A stretch of DNA of 64,000 nt, taken from positions 1-64,000 of the forward strand of contig JAKIUY010000010.1 of the NCBI GenBank assembly GCA_021647315.1. The letters run 5' to 3'. The first letter of the stretch is position 1, and the number at the start of each line of letters is the position of its first letter. The position numbers were made by a program, and so were the translations under genes. This document shows positions 34,737 through 43,449 of this stretch, one piece after another. The stretch is from Victivallaceae bacterium. Lineage in GTDB: Bacteria > Verrucomicrobiota > Lentisphaeria > Victivallales > Victivallaceae. The notes under the pieces are model-generated. The model was not told the origin of the DNA. It searched no databases and saw only the letters and a program-made list of their open reading frames with translations.

Positions 34737-36004
34737 TGAGTATTGATATTGAAAAATTTATTGCTGAAAATGCCAAAAAGGATCTGCTTAGGTTTACCAC
34801 TGCCGGTAGTGTGGATGATGGAAAATCAACGCTGATCGGGCGTTTGCTTCATGATGCCAAGGCTATCTATGAAGATCAAATTGTCGCATTGAAAAATGAT
34901 ACCCAGATGGAGCAGATGGAGATAGATTTTGCTTTGCTTACCGATGGTTTGATGGCTGAACGCGAACAGGGCATAACTATTGATGTTGCCTACCGCTATT
35001 TTTCTACCCCAAAACGTAAGTTTATCATTGCGGATACTCCTGGGCATGAACAATATACGCGTAATATGGCGACTGGTGCTTCAACGGCTAATTTAGCTAT
35101 AATCTTGATTGATGCTAGGGCTGGGGTTAAACCTCAATCAAAACGCCATTCATATATTGCTTCTTTACTTGGAATTTCACATTTTATTGTGGCGGTTAAT
35201 AAAATGGATTTAGTTGATTATGATGAACAGGTTTTTGACGCGATAAAAGCAGAGTATAGGCAGTTTGCAAAAAAAATGGGGCGTATATATATCGACTTTG
35301 TGCCGATCAGTGCGTTGAAAGGAGATAATGTCGTTCAGTCTGGGGGCAATATGGACTGGTATCGTGGTTCAACTGTGATGGAGTTTTTGGAGTCCAGTTA
35401 TATTAGTAGTGGGGCTAATTTAACCGATTTCAGATTTCCTGTTCAATATATCATTGATTCAACTTCAGATCATATTGGATACTGTGGACAAATAGTTTCA
35501 GGTGTGGTTAAAAAAGGCGATATGATTACTGTTTTACCAGCGAAAACAAGCGCTAAAATAAGGTCAATTGAGACTTTTGATGGGGAATTAGACTATGCTT
35601 TTGCACCGCAATCAGTAATGTTGACTTTGGACAGTGATATTGCTGTTAAACGTGGCGATATGTTGGTTCACCAGACTAATATTCCAGTTTCCAGTAAAAA
35701 GTTTTCAGCAACGGTTGTTTGGATGGATCAAGCACCGATAAAAGCTAATCAGTCATACCTGATAAAGCATACAACTAATATAATACCGGTGCAAGTGGAT
35801 AATATTCAGTATAAAATGAACGTCAATGATCTGCAAGAAGTGAGTGCCAATGAATTAAAGCTTAACGAAATTGGTAAAATAGATTTTAATGTACCCGTGC
35901 CGCTCTATTTTGATAATTATTCAAACAACTCAGGTATTGGTTGTTTTATTTTGATTGATCCAGAAAACAATAATACTGTAGGTGCTGGAATGATAAATTC
36001 TTAA
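34736..36004 (+). CDS. cysN: Sulfate adenylyltransferase subunit 1 (GTPase)
   Basis: The GTPase subunit that drives ATP sulfurylase. G1 GSVDDGKST at residues 24-32, G3 DTPGHEQYTRNMATGAS, G4 NKMD, and two C-terminal beta-barrel domains as in elongation factor Tu. 422 aa is slightly short because there is no fused CysC kinase domain; no APS kinase or APS reductase is in the window. Translationally coupled to cysD. Confidence 0.95.
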   Translation: MSIDIEKFIAENAKKDLLRFTTAGSVDDGKSTLIGRLLHDAKAIYEDQIVALKNDTQMEQMEIDFALLTDGLMAEREQGITIDVAYRYFSTPKRKFIIADTPGHEQYTRNMATGASTANLAIILIDARAGVKPQSKRHSYIASLLGISHFIVAVNKMDLVDYDEQVFDAIKAEYRQFAKKMGRIYIDFVPISALKGDNVVQSGGNMDWYRGSTVMEFLESSYISSGANLTDFRFPVQYIIDSTSDHIGYCGQIVSGVVKKGDMITVLPAKTSAKIRSIETFDGELDYAFAPQSVMLTLDSDIAVKRGDMLVHQTNIPVSSKKFSATVVWMDQAPIKANQSYLIKHTTNIIPVQVDNIQYKMNVNDLQEVSANELKLNEIGKIDFNVPVPLYFDNYSNNSGIGCFILIDPENNNTVGAGMINS

Positions 36005-36025
36005 CGTCTATCTTAAGGAGATACA

Positions 36026-36898
36026 ATGAAACTTTTTATTACATCTGATATTAATGGCAGTAAGGCTTTTGTTAAAGCTATCCTAGCATTAATCAAGCAA
36101 GAACGCGTTAATGCATTAGTCATTGCCGGTAATATTGCCCCTAGAGGGTTATATCAGTTTTTCAAGATTGGTCAACGTTGTGAAATTCACACTGACTATC
36201 CTTTAAAAGAGCGGAAAATGATTCTTGCTGGCGATGAGCAAAAGGTAAAAAACAGTTTGGATCTATTGGGGTTTATGGAAGTTTTTAAGCGAGATCATAA
36301 CTTAATTTCTACTAAAATAAAGAAACAGCAGAAACTGCATGAAATTTGTGAGTTATTAAAAAAATCTGGTATTCCTATCTATATGTTGAGTGGGCATTAT
36401 GATTATATTCATGATGGAATGTGGCATGATATTCTCAGTGAATATGGTATTTGTAATCTTAATTTAAACTCATATAAATTAAGTGAATTTAACTTGATTG
36501 GGTTTCATTATAATCTGCCCGCAAACAATCGATCTCATAACGGGCTGCCTGAAATTGAGCTGCAGCGGCAATTAAGCAATATTGAACAGCAGATTGATGC
36601 CAGGACTATTCTGGTTACTAATTGTCCCCCAAAGGGCATTCTGGACAAAGGAGCTAATGGTGATACTTGTGGTTCATCGGCTATTTTAAATTTAATCAAA
36701 ACGAAGCAGCCTGTACTGCATTGCTTCGGCAAGGCAACGGCAGGATTTGGTAATATTAAAATTAATAATACCATCTGCTGTAATGTTTCATCTAAATGGA
36801 GTGATTTGTGGTTGCGAGGTTGTATCCTTGAGACTGAACGTGAAATTAAAATAAAAGAATTTGAACAGAAGTTAACTTTTTCTGAAGTGCTGCTTTAA
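36026..36898 (+). CDS. Metallophosphoesterase-fold protein with degenerate metal sites
   Basis: The overall pattern follows the COG2129 family of calcineurin-like phosphoesterases (290 aa). The metal ligands are largely gone. The first block reads TSDINGSKAF (family: SDxHG), the second IAGNIAP (GD), the third LSGHYDY (GNHD), the fourth VTNCPPKGILDKG (VTHxPPxGxxD) and the last HCFGKATAGFG (GHxHxxxG). It is therefore probably not a working metal-dependent phosphatase and may act as a binding or regulatory protein (inference). The frame is intact, with AAGGAGAT before ATG 36026, 21 bp after cysN, so it is kept within the operon rather than decaying. Confidence 0.75.
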   Translation: MKLFITSDINGSKAFVKAILALIKQERVNALVIAGNIAPRGLYQFFKIGQRCEIHTDYPLKERKMILAGDEQKVKNSLDLLGFMEVFKRDHNLISTKIKKQQKLHEICELLKKSGIPIYMLSGHYDYIHDGMWHDILSEYGICNLNLNSYKLSEFNLIGFHYNLPANNRSHNGLPEIELQRQLSNIEQQIDARTILVTNCPPKGILDKGANGDTCGSSAILNLIKTKQPVLHCFGKATAGFGNIKINNTICCNVSSKWSDLWLRGCILETEREIKIKEFEQKLTFSEVLL

Positions 36899-36909
36899 AA
36901 AATTAACCG

Positions 36910-36938
36910 ATAATGCAAAAAACAGACGAGTGCATTAT
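36910..36938 (+). promoter_or_regulatory. Perfect intergenic hairpin
   Basis: ATAATGCA (36910-36917) pairs with TGCATTAT (36931-36938) across a 13-nt loop in the 84-bp gap inside the operon. No T run follows, so it is more likely an RNA processing or stability element than a terminator. Confidence 0.5.
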
Positions 36939-36982
36939 TACAGAAACAAGAGGATAATCCCTCGTAAAACAGGATAATAATA

Positions 36983-38866
36983 ATGAAAAACATACCGGAA
37001 CTGGCACTGTTGATGGCTAGTTGTCCGCGCTTTTCTATTGCCGACAATGTCAAACAGCTACAAGACTTAGCATGCGGCTCCTCAGATAATAACTTTTTTG
37101 AAGTAAACTATGAATTGCCAGATGGTAAAATAGTTAAAGAGGTCAATGTTGCCCGAGTCAAAAATGGCATTGCGGTTAATTATACTGAAGCCTATATGCG
37201 GCGGCGTGATCCCGATTGTATGGTGATTGGCGATACCAAAAAATCAGATAAAACCAGATATAACGAACGGTTCGGTAAAGAATTCAGTGGGCTGCGCGAA
37301 GCAACTTTTTCGTGGTTGGCAAAGCAAGACTTGGCAATGTTTGCCTTTAGAACTGGACATAAATCAATTGGTGAAGATGCGATTGCAGTTGTGCCACTTA
37401 ATGCCGCTTTTTTTGCCCTGGGATTAGCAATGTTGCAGGGGATTCTACCACAGGATGCGTTAACCGAGGATTTTAATCCTCAAAGTATCATCTATGTCGC
37501 TCCGATTTTCAGGCATACCCATTTTGATGGCAAACAGGTTGTTGTGCATAATAGAACCGATGAGCTTTATGAAATTTTCGCTTACAATCTCTACCCAGGG
37601 CCCAGTGCCAAAAAAGGTGCTTACGGTGTGCTTATTGACAAAGGTGAATCTGAAGGCTGGCTGACGGCACATTGTTCTGCTGTTCAGGTAAAAACACCCT
37701 ATGATAATGTGGTATCTTTTATGCATGAAGGCGCCAGTGGTGGTGGTAAAAGTGAAATGCTGGAACAACCACATCGTTTAGCTGACGGTAGATTGATGTT
37801 TGGTGAAAATGTTCTCACTGGCGAGCAACGGTATATGGAATTGCCCAGAACTTGTAGCTTGCATCCAGTATGTGATGATATGGCAATGTGTCATCCTTCA
37901 ATTAACCACAAAGATAGTGGCATTTTGCGAATTATTGATGCTGAAGATGGTTGGTTTTTGCGCGTTAACCATATTACTCAATATGGCACAGACCCTAATC
38001 TTGAAAAAATCACCACACATCCTGAAACGCCATTGCTATTTTTGAATGTCGATACGGTGCCAGGTGCAACCGCATTAATCTGGGAACATATTGAAGACGC
38101 TCCTGGCGTTGCCTGCCCAAATCCTCGGGTTATCGTCCCAAGAACAAATTACCCTAATGTGGTGACTGGTGCTGTTGGAATTGACTACCGGAGTTTTGGT
38201 ATTCGTACTCCCCCATGCACTCGCGAGGACCCGACTTATGGTATATTGGGGCTGATGCATCTTTTACCGTCAGCATTGGCTTGGCTCTGGCGGCTTGTCG
38301 CTCCACGTGGCTTTAGTAATCCAAGTATCATTGATACTGGTGAAATGAGTAGTGAAGGCGTAGGTAGCTATTGGCCGTTTGCGACTGGGGCAAAAGTCAC
38401 GCAGGCGAATTTGTTACTGAAGCAGTTTCAGCAATATCATCAAACAAGGAATATCTTGATCCCTAATCAGCATATTGGTGCCTGGGAGACCAGTTTTATG
38501 CCTCAATGGTTAACGCGAGACTACCTGGCAAGACGGGGGACGGCGAAATTTCAAGCCGATCAGGTTGTGCCAGCACGTTCACCATTACTGGGTTACGCAA
38601 TGCGTTCAATGCGTATTGAAGGCGTTAGAATTGCGCATTGGTTCCTGGAAGTTGAAACCCAACCAGAAATCGGTGAAGATGGTTATGATCAGGGCGCAGC
38701 TATTCTAAAACAGTTCTTTGCTGATAATTTGGCTCTTTTTATGAAACCTGATCTAGATAGCATTGGACAGCAGATTATTGAATGTTGTCTTGATGATGGA
38801 ACTGTCGACGATTACGAGAAGTTTTTTCCTAATTATGAAACTATTATTGAAAAACCTCTAGGGTAA
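36983..38866 (+). CDS. DUF4914-family protein with PEPCK-like P-loop
   Basis: 627 aa, cytoplasmic. It appears to belong to DUF4914, a family without an assigned reaction. MHEGASGGGKSEMLEQPHRL (~residue 249) resembles the phosphate-binding loop of the PEP carboxykinase/HPr kinase fold. Other strong motifs are RTGHKSIGEDAIAVVP, YVAPIFRHTHFDGKQVVVHN and GAVGIDYRSFGIRTPPCTRE. A nucleotide-dependent kinase or phosphatase role is possible but unproven. It is separated by one base from the next gene (HAD/Sua5 fusion), so the two are probably cotranslated. The frame appears complete and well conserved in composition. Confidence 0.7.
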   Translation: MKNIPELALLMASCPRFSIADNVKQLQDLACGSSDNNFFEVNYELPDGKIVKEVNVARVKNGIAVNYTEAYMRRRDPDCMVIGDTKKSDKTRYNERFGKEFSGLREATFSWLAKQDLAMFAFRTGHKSIGEDAIAVVPLNAAFFALGLAMLQGILPQDALTEDFNPQSIIYVAPIFRHTHFDGKQVVVHNRTDELYEIFAYNLYPGPSAKKGAYGVLIDKGESEGWLTAHCSAVQVKTPYDNVVSFMHEGASGGGKSEMLEQPHRLADGRLMFGENVLTGEQRYMELPRTCSLHPVCDDMAMCHPSINHKDSGILRIIDAEDGWFLRVNHITQYGTDPNLEKITTHPETPLLFLNVDTVPGATALIWEHIEDAPGVACPNPRVIVPRTNYPNVVTGAVGIDYRSFGIRTPPCTREDPTYGILGLMHLLPSALAWLWRLVAPRGFSNPSIIDTGEMSSEGVGSYWPFATGAKVTQANLLLKQFQQYHQTRNILIPNQHIGAWETSFMPQWLTRDYLARRGTAKFQADQVVPARSPLLGYAMRSMRIEGVRIAHWFLEVETQPEIGEDGYDQGAAILKQFFADNLALFMKPDLDSIGQQIIECCLDDGTVDDYEKFFPNYETIIEKPLG

Positions 38867-38867
38867 T

Positions 38868-40391
38868 ATGAATAGCAATTGCAAAAATAATTTAGCTCCG
38901 GCAATTTTCCTTGATCGAGATGGAACACTTATCGAAGATCGAGGATACCTGAAAAATAGCGATGAAGTGATCTTTTATCCTGACACCGTTCAGGCTCTGA
39001 TTGAATTGCAAAAGAAATTTAAACTGTTTATTGTCACTAATCAACAGGGCATCGCTGAAGGTATTTTAATGCGGACGGAGGTGGATCGTGTCAATGATTA
39101 TGTCGTTGAATATCTCCGGCAAGCTGGCGTGGAAATTGTTGATACTTATGTTTGCCCACATCGGCGCCCTGATAACTGTGCATGTATAAAACCTAAACCT
39201 TTGTTCTTGCAACAGGCTGCTGCGGAATATAATATTGATCTTTATAATTCGTTTGCTATCGGTGACCATCCGCATGATGTTGAGTTTGCGTGGAATGGCG
39301 GACTGTGTGGCATTTATGTGATGACTGGGCATGGTAGGCGTCATCTGGATAAATTACATCGTGATGCACTTATTGCCACTGATGTTGCAGATGCTGCTTG
39401 GCTGATTATTAATAGTCAGACTACGATTAATGATTATGCTGTTGAACGTGCCGCAACGATCATCCGTGAAGGTGGAATTGTGGCATTCCCTACTGAAACT
39501 GTCTATGGGCTTGGTGCGGATGCCTTTAATGTTTCTGCGGTTGAAAAGATTTTCGTGGCTAAGCAACGACCATATTTTGACCCATTGATTGTGCATATTG
39601 CAAGAATGTCACAGCTCGATGAATTGATTGTTGCCTTTCCACCTGCGGCTAAAATATTAGCGGAAGTATTCTGGCCTGGGCCCTTAACGCTAATTTTGCC
39701 AAAAAGCGATAAAGTCCCAGATATTATTACCGCAGGGCTGAATACCGTAGCAGTTAGAATTCCTGCTCATGGAACCGCTTTGCGATTGCTTAATGCGGTT
39801 GCAACTCCGGTAGCTGCGCCAAGTGCCAATAAATTTGGGCAGATAAGCCCAACGACTGTCGAGCATGTTCTGGCACAATTACGTCATGATATTGACCTTA
39901 CGCTGAATTCAGATATCCCATGTGAAGTTGGAGTTGAGTCAACTATCATCTCTTTTGCCACCGGTTCACCGGTGCTGTTACGTTCAGGGGGTATTTCGCT
40001 GGAGCAGATTGAGCCGCTGATTGGTAAAGTAACGGTAAAATCTGCGATTGATTCTGATATTGACAAGTCAGTGGTCGAAGCACCGGGAATGTTAACCAAA
40101 CATTACGCTCCCCAAACACCATTAATCTATGGTAGTCATCATCTGCCAGGGGACAAGAAACTTCGCATTGGCAGACTTGCTTTTTCACAGGTTGATGATA
40201 GCGATAACTATGCGGTTGTAAAAGTTTTATCGCCTTCAGGTAATCTTGAGGAGGCAGCACAAAATCTTTATGCTGCCATGTGCGAATTGGATGACTTAGG
40301 AGTGGAGCTTATTATTGTTGATGATATTCCTGTTGAAGGAATTGGTGTCGCAATTAATGATCGACTTAAACGTGCCTCGAGCACCGTCTAG
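38868..40391 (+). CDS. Fusion: HAD phosphatase (GmhB/HisB type) + Sua5/YrdC threonylcarbamoyl-AMP synthase
   Basis: Residues ~10-175 are a HAD phosphatase of the histidinol-phosphate/heptose-bisphosphate group: IFLDRDGTLIEDRGYL nucleophile motif, FIVTNQQGIAEG, a zinc loop (CPHRRPDNCACIKPKP) and SFAIGDHPHDVEFA. Residues ~190-507 are a Sua5-type synthase: GGIVAFPTETVYGLGADAFN, WPGPLTLILPKS, VAAPSANKFGQISPT and the Sua5-specific C-terminal domain (APGMLTKHYAPQTPL). Sua5 makes threonylcarbamoyl-AMP for the t6A modification of tRNA. The frame is continuous, so the fusion is real in this sequence. The link between the two activities is unknown. It starts one base after the DUF4914 stop. Confidence 0.88.
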   Translation: MNSNCKNNLAPAIFLDRDGTLIEDRGYLKNSDEVIFYPDTVQALIELQKKFKLFIVTNQQGIAEGILMRTEVDRVNDYVVEYLRQAGVEIVDTYVCPHRRPDNCACIKPKPLFLQQAAAEYNIDLYNSFAIGDHPHDVEFAWNGGLCGIYVMTGHGRRHLDKLHRDALIATDVADAAWLIINSQTTINDYAVERAATIIREGGIVAFPTETVYGLGADAFNVSAVEKIFVAKQRPYFDPLIVHIARMSQLDELIVAFPPAAKILAEVFWPGPLTLILPKSDKVPDIITAGLNTVAVRIPAHGTALRLLNAVATPVAAPSANKFGQISPTTVEHVLAQLRHDIDLTLNSDIPCEVGVESTIISFATGSPVLLRSGGISLEQIEPLIGKVTVKSAIDSDIDKSVVEAPGMLTKHYAPQTPLIYGSHHLPGDKKLRIGRLAFSQVDDSDNYAVVKVLSPSGNLEEAAQNLYAAMCELDDLGVELIIVDDIPVEGIGVAINDRLKRASSTV

Positions 40392-40413
40392 TTAGATAAA
40401 ATAGGTGTTTTTT

Positions 40414-41568
40414 ATGGAAAAACGTTATAAAGTATTATTAGCATCAATGATTATTCAAGTATGCCTTGGTAGCGTTTATGCTTGGAGTGAATTTGTTTTA
40501 GTCTTAAAGCAGGAATATGCTATTTCAACGACTCAGACTCAATTGATTTTCGGCGTGACCATTGCAGTTTTTGCTATTATAATGATTTTTGCTGGTCGAC
40601 TGCAAGATAAAATTGGCCCTCGACCTGTCGCCTGTATCGGTGGTTTATTGTTTGGCTTAGGCTATTTAATCGCCGCCTTTTCCGGTGGTGATTTTTGGCT
40701 TTTATTACTGGGGATAGGTTTCATTAGTGGCAGTGGTATTGGTTTTGGTTATGTCTGTCCACTTGCCACTTGTGTGAAATGGTTCCCCACGCACCAAGGA
40801 CTGATCACTGGAATTTCAGTTGCAGGGTTTGGCGCTGGAGCCATCTTAATGGCTGAAGTGGTTGAATTTTGCTTTTATCAAGAATTGCAAGTGCTTGATA
40901 TTTTTTTCTGGATTGCGGTTATCTATGGAATAGTATTAATCATAAGTAGCATGTTTTTGAGTGTGCCTCGTTCATCTCAAATAACTATAGATGTCCAGCC
41001 ATTGAAACTTGCCTGGTTATTGAGAGAAAAAAAGTTTTTGAGCTTGGTTATTGGTATGTTTGCTGGTACGTTTGCCGGTTTATTAGTTATTGGCAATCTG
41101 AAATTATTCGGCTTGGCTGCCGGATTAACTTCAAATATTGCGACTTTGGGGATTGTATTTTTTGCCATTGGCAATGCACTAGGACGTATTTTATGGGGGA
41201 AATATTATGATAAAATGGGGAGTGCTAGCATTTTTCACTCGTTACTTTTTATGGCTGTTTCGGTCGCTGGATTACTTTTTATCGATGGCAGTAGTCTGCT
41301 CTTTATTATTGTCTCAACTTTTATTGGTCTTGGTTTTGGTGCCTGTTTTGTTCTTTATGCCACGGCGGTCGCCCAGGTTTATGGCGCAAATTTATTGGGG
41401 TCGATTTATCCATGGATTTTTCTTGCTTATGGTGTTTCCGGTATTGTCGGACCGCTAACTGGCGGACTACTATTTGACCTTACTGGTTCATACTCGCCTG
41501 CCATTTTTATCGCAATATGTTTGACTTTATTTGGAGTCTTTTTATCAAAATATTATTTTAAAAATTGA
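40414..41568 (+). CDS. Major facilitator transporter, OFA (oxalate/formate antiporter-like) family
   Basis: About twelve membrane helices. The N-terminus (SMIIQVCLGSVYAWSEFVLV) and the helix 4-5 sequence (GIGFGYVCPLATCVKWFPTH, GLITGISVAGFGAG) are characteristic of the OFA group of small organic-acid carriers. ATG 40414 is preceded by TAGGTG; GTG 40405 is open but overlaps that site. 384 aa is normal. It is the last gene of the run starting at purE, 22 bp after the fusion gene. The substrate is unknown. Confidence 0.88.
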   Translation: MEKRYKVLLASMIIQVCLGSVYAWSEFVLVLKQEYAISTTQTQLIFGVTIAVFAIIMIFAGRLQDKIGPRPVACIGGLLFGLGYLIAAFSGGDFWLLLLGIGFISGSGIGFGYVCPLATCVKWFPTHQGLITGISVAGFGAGAILMAEVVEFCFYQELQVLDIFFWIAVIYGIVLIISSMFLSVPRSSQITIDVQPLKLAWLLREKKFLSLVIGMFAGTFAGLLVIGNLKLFGLAAGLTSNIATLGIVFFAIGNALGRILWGKYYDKMGSASIFHSLLFMAVSVAGLLFIDGSSLLFIIVSTFIGLGFGACFVLYATAVAQVYGANLLGSIYPWIFLAYGVSGIVGPLTGGLLFDLTGSYSPAIFIAICLTLFGVFLSKYYFKN

Positions 41569-41962
41569 TGATATTTAGATTATTGCTGAATTTTATTTTT
41601 TTGTCATTCCCTCTCTTGACAAATTATATTCACCATGTTAGGTTAGTTATGCCGGAGCACATGGATGCTTCGGTTGATTGCAATTCGTAACTTGTTTTGA
41701 TTGATCGTGCGACGCAATAAAACAGCTGCCTGCTCGCGACAGTAGGCGGTCAAGGCGTTGCCTGGTAATCGAAACCGCTAATCTCGGAAGCAGTAAAGGT
41801 CGCAAGCGAATGGTGAATTGATTAATTATAGATTTTAGATTGTTGATTTATTGGCAATATTAATTAATTTTAGATTCTAGATTATCATTTCTAGTTTCTA
41901 ACTTCTTCTTTCGCTCTGTCGATTTATGCTGATTCCAGCAACCCATTATGGAGAATAATGAT
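41569..41962 (+). promoter_or_regulatory. Long leader of gdhA with nested hairpins
   Basis: TTGACA lies near 41617, but its -10 (TAGGTT at 17 bp) is poor. Between ~41706 and 41810 TGCGAC pairs with GTCGCA and encloses two further stems: GCCTGCT-cgcgac-AGTAGGC, and GCGGT...ACCGC containing AGGCgttGCCT. This three-way arrangement could be a regulatory RNA or another palindromic repeat. The next 130 bp before the gene are AT-rich with repeated TAGATT words. Confidence 0.4.
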
Positions 41963-43213
41963 ATGAGCGAAACCCACAACGCTTTTGCGATGGCGCAGAA
42001 GCAATTCGACGAAGTCGCGGCAATTCTTAATCTGGAACCTTCTGTAAGTGAATTTCTGCGTTGGCCTCAACGTGAACTTTCAGTCAGATTGCCGGTAAGA
42101 ATGGATGATGGTAAAGTAAAAACTTTTCACGGTTTCCGGGTACGTCATAGTACCGCGCGTGGACCGGCCAAAGGTGGACTGCGCTGGCATCCAGATGAGA
42201 CGATTGACACTGTTCGCGCCCTGGCAACTTGGATGACCTGGAAAACTGCTGTCGTGGATATTCCGCTCGGCGGCGGTAAAGGTGGGATTATCTGTAATCC
42301 TAAAGAACTATCTGAAGGTGAAAAGGAACGTTTAGCCCGAGCCTACATTCGTGCAATTGCCTCAAGTATTGGCGTGACTAAAGATGTTCCTGCACCGGAT
42401 GTCTATACTACTCCACAAATTATGGCCTGGATGATGGATGAATATGAAACTATCTGCGGTGAAAGTCATCCCGGGGTGATTACCGGTAAGCCACTCGCAC
42501 TCGGGGGAAGTCAAGGGCGTGGTGATGCTACAGCACGCGGGGGTATTTTTACCGTTCGTGAAGCGGCGAAAAAACTTAATATGAACTTAGATAATGCAAC
42601 CATGGCGGTTCAGGGGTTTGGTAATGCCGGACAGTTTGGTGCAACCTTGGGCGAAGAGTTATTAGGGCTTAAACTGATTGCTGCCAGTGATTCCCGTGGG
42701 GGCGTATTTTGCAAAGCTGGTATCGATGCTCAGGCATTGGTACAGCACAAATTGAAAACTGGTGCCGTTGCCGGTTTCCCGGGCACGGAACCGATTAGTA
42801 ATGATGAGCTCCTGGAACTGGATACAACTATTCTGTTTCCGGCGGCGTTGGAAAATTCAATCCGCGTTGATAACGCACCGAATATCAAGGCAAAAATTAT
42901 TTGTGAATTGGCCAATGGGCCGACTACAATTGAAGCCGATAATATTTTGCATGAAAATGGTGTGTTTGTTATTCCTGACTTTCTTGCGAATGCGGGTGGG
43001 GTAACGGTAAGCTATTTTGAACAGGTTCAGAATACCTGCAATTTCTATTGGCCGCTTGAAGAGGTTCATCAACGGCTCGATGAAAAAATGACTAAGGCAT
43101 TCGAGGCGGTTTATGATATGTATCTGAAATACCGGGTCAAGCCGCGGGCTGCGGCATATATCGTTAGTATCGCCAGAGTTGCGGAGGCCTGTCGCCTACG
43201 TGGCTGGGTATAA
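41963..43213 (+). CDS. gdhA: Glutamate dehydrogenase (Glu/Leu/Phe/Val family)
   Basis: Interconverts glutamate and 2-oxoglutarate plus ammonia. Substrate-site lysines in [13 protein letters not shown] and [16 protein letters not shown], then [21 protein letters not shown]. The Rossmann loop is [14 protein letters not shown] and the C-terminus is [19 protein letters not shown]. About 416 aa, as for bacterial hexameric enzymes. ATG 41963 is preferred because GGAGAATAATGAT lies just upstream; ATG 41948 is an alternative without a site. The cofactor cannot be settled from the sequence alone. A hairpin-rich leader precedes it. Confidence 0.93.
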   Translation: MSETHNAFAMAQKQFDEVAAILNLEPSVSEFLRWPQRELSVRLPVRMDDGKVKTFHGFRVRHSTARGPAKGGLRWHPDETIDTVRALATWMTWKTAVVDIPLGGGKGGIICNPKELSEGEKERLARAYIRAIASSIGVTKDVPAPDVYTTPQIMAWMMDEYETICGESHPGVITGKPLALGGSQGRGDATARGGIFTVREAAKKLNMNLDNATMAVQGFGNAGQFGATLGEELLGLKLIAASDSRGGVFCKAGIDAQALVQHKLKTGAVAGFPGTEPISNDELLELDTTILFPAALENSIRVDNAPNIKAKIICELANGPTTIEADNILHENGVFVIPDFLANAGGVTVSYFEQVQNTCNFYWPLEEVHQRLDEKMTKAFEAVYDMYLKYRVKPRAAAYIVSIARVAEACRLRGWV

Positions 43214-43313
43214 TTTGCAGATGGTTAGTTTAGGGTAATTTGAACGATTAAATTGCCTGCAAATTGTGCAGTGCTTCGCACTGGGAACTACGAACGGGAG
43301 ATGTTTGTAAAAT

Positions 43314-43436
43314 GTTTGTAGTTCTGCCTTTAGGCGGTGTCAAAGAGAGGATTTATCCGAACAACTAATCTCCTTTGGAGATTAGCGATGCAGCTAAAGT
43401 TGCTGAAAGGCGCCCACTGAAGTGGAAACTATAAAC
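43314..43436. repeat. Intergenic palindromic element, family C copy 2
   Basis: GTTTGTAGTTCTGCC at the left and GTGGAAACTATAAAC at the right are imperfect inverted ends. It shares the CTAATCTCCtttGGAGATTAG hairpin and CGCCCACTgaAGTGG with copy 1 (13853-14008). It lies 13 bp before the next ATG, so it forms that gene's leader. Confidence 0.8.
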
Positions 43437-43449
43437 GGAGAATTTTTAA

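Noticed and set aside
41706-41810. Signal recognition particle RNA upstream of gdhA
   Set aside because: GGAAGCAG caught the eye, but the required symmetric and asymmetric loops and capping tetraloop are not in the right order.
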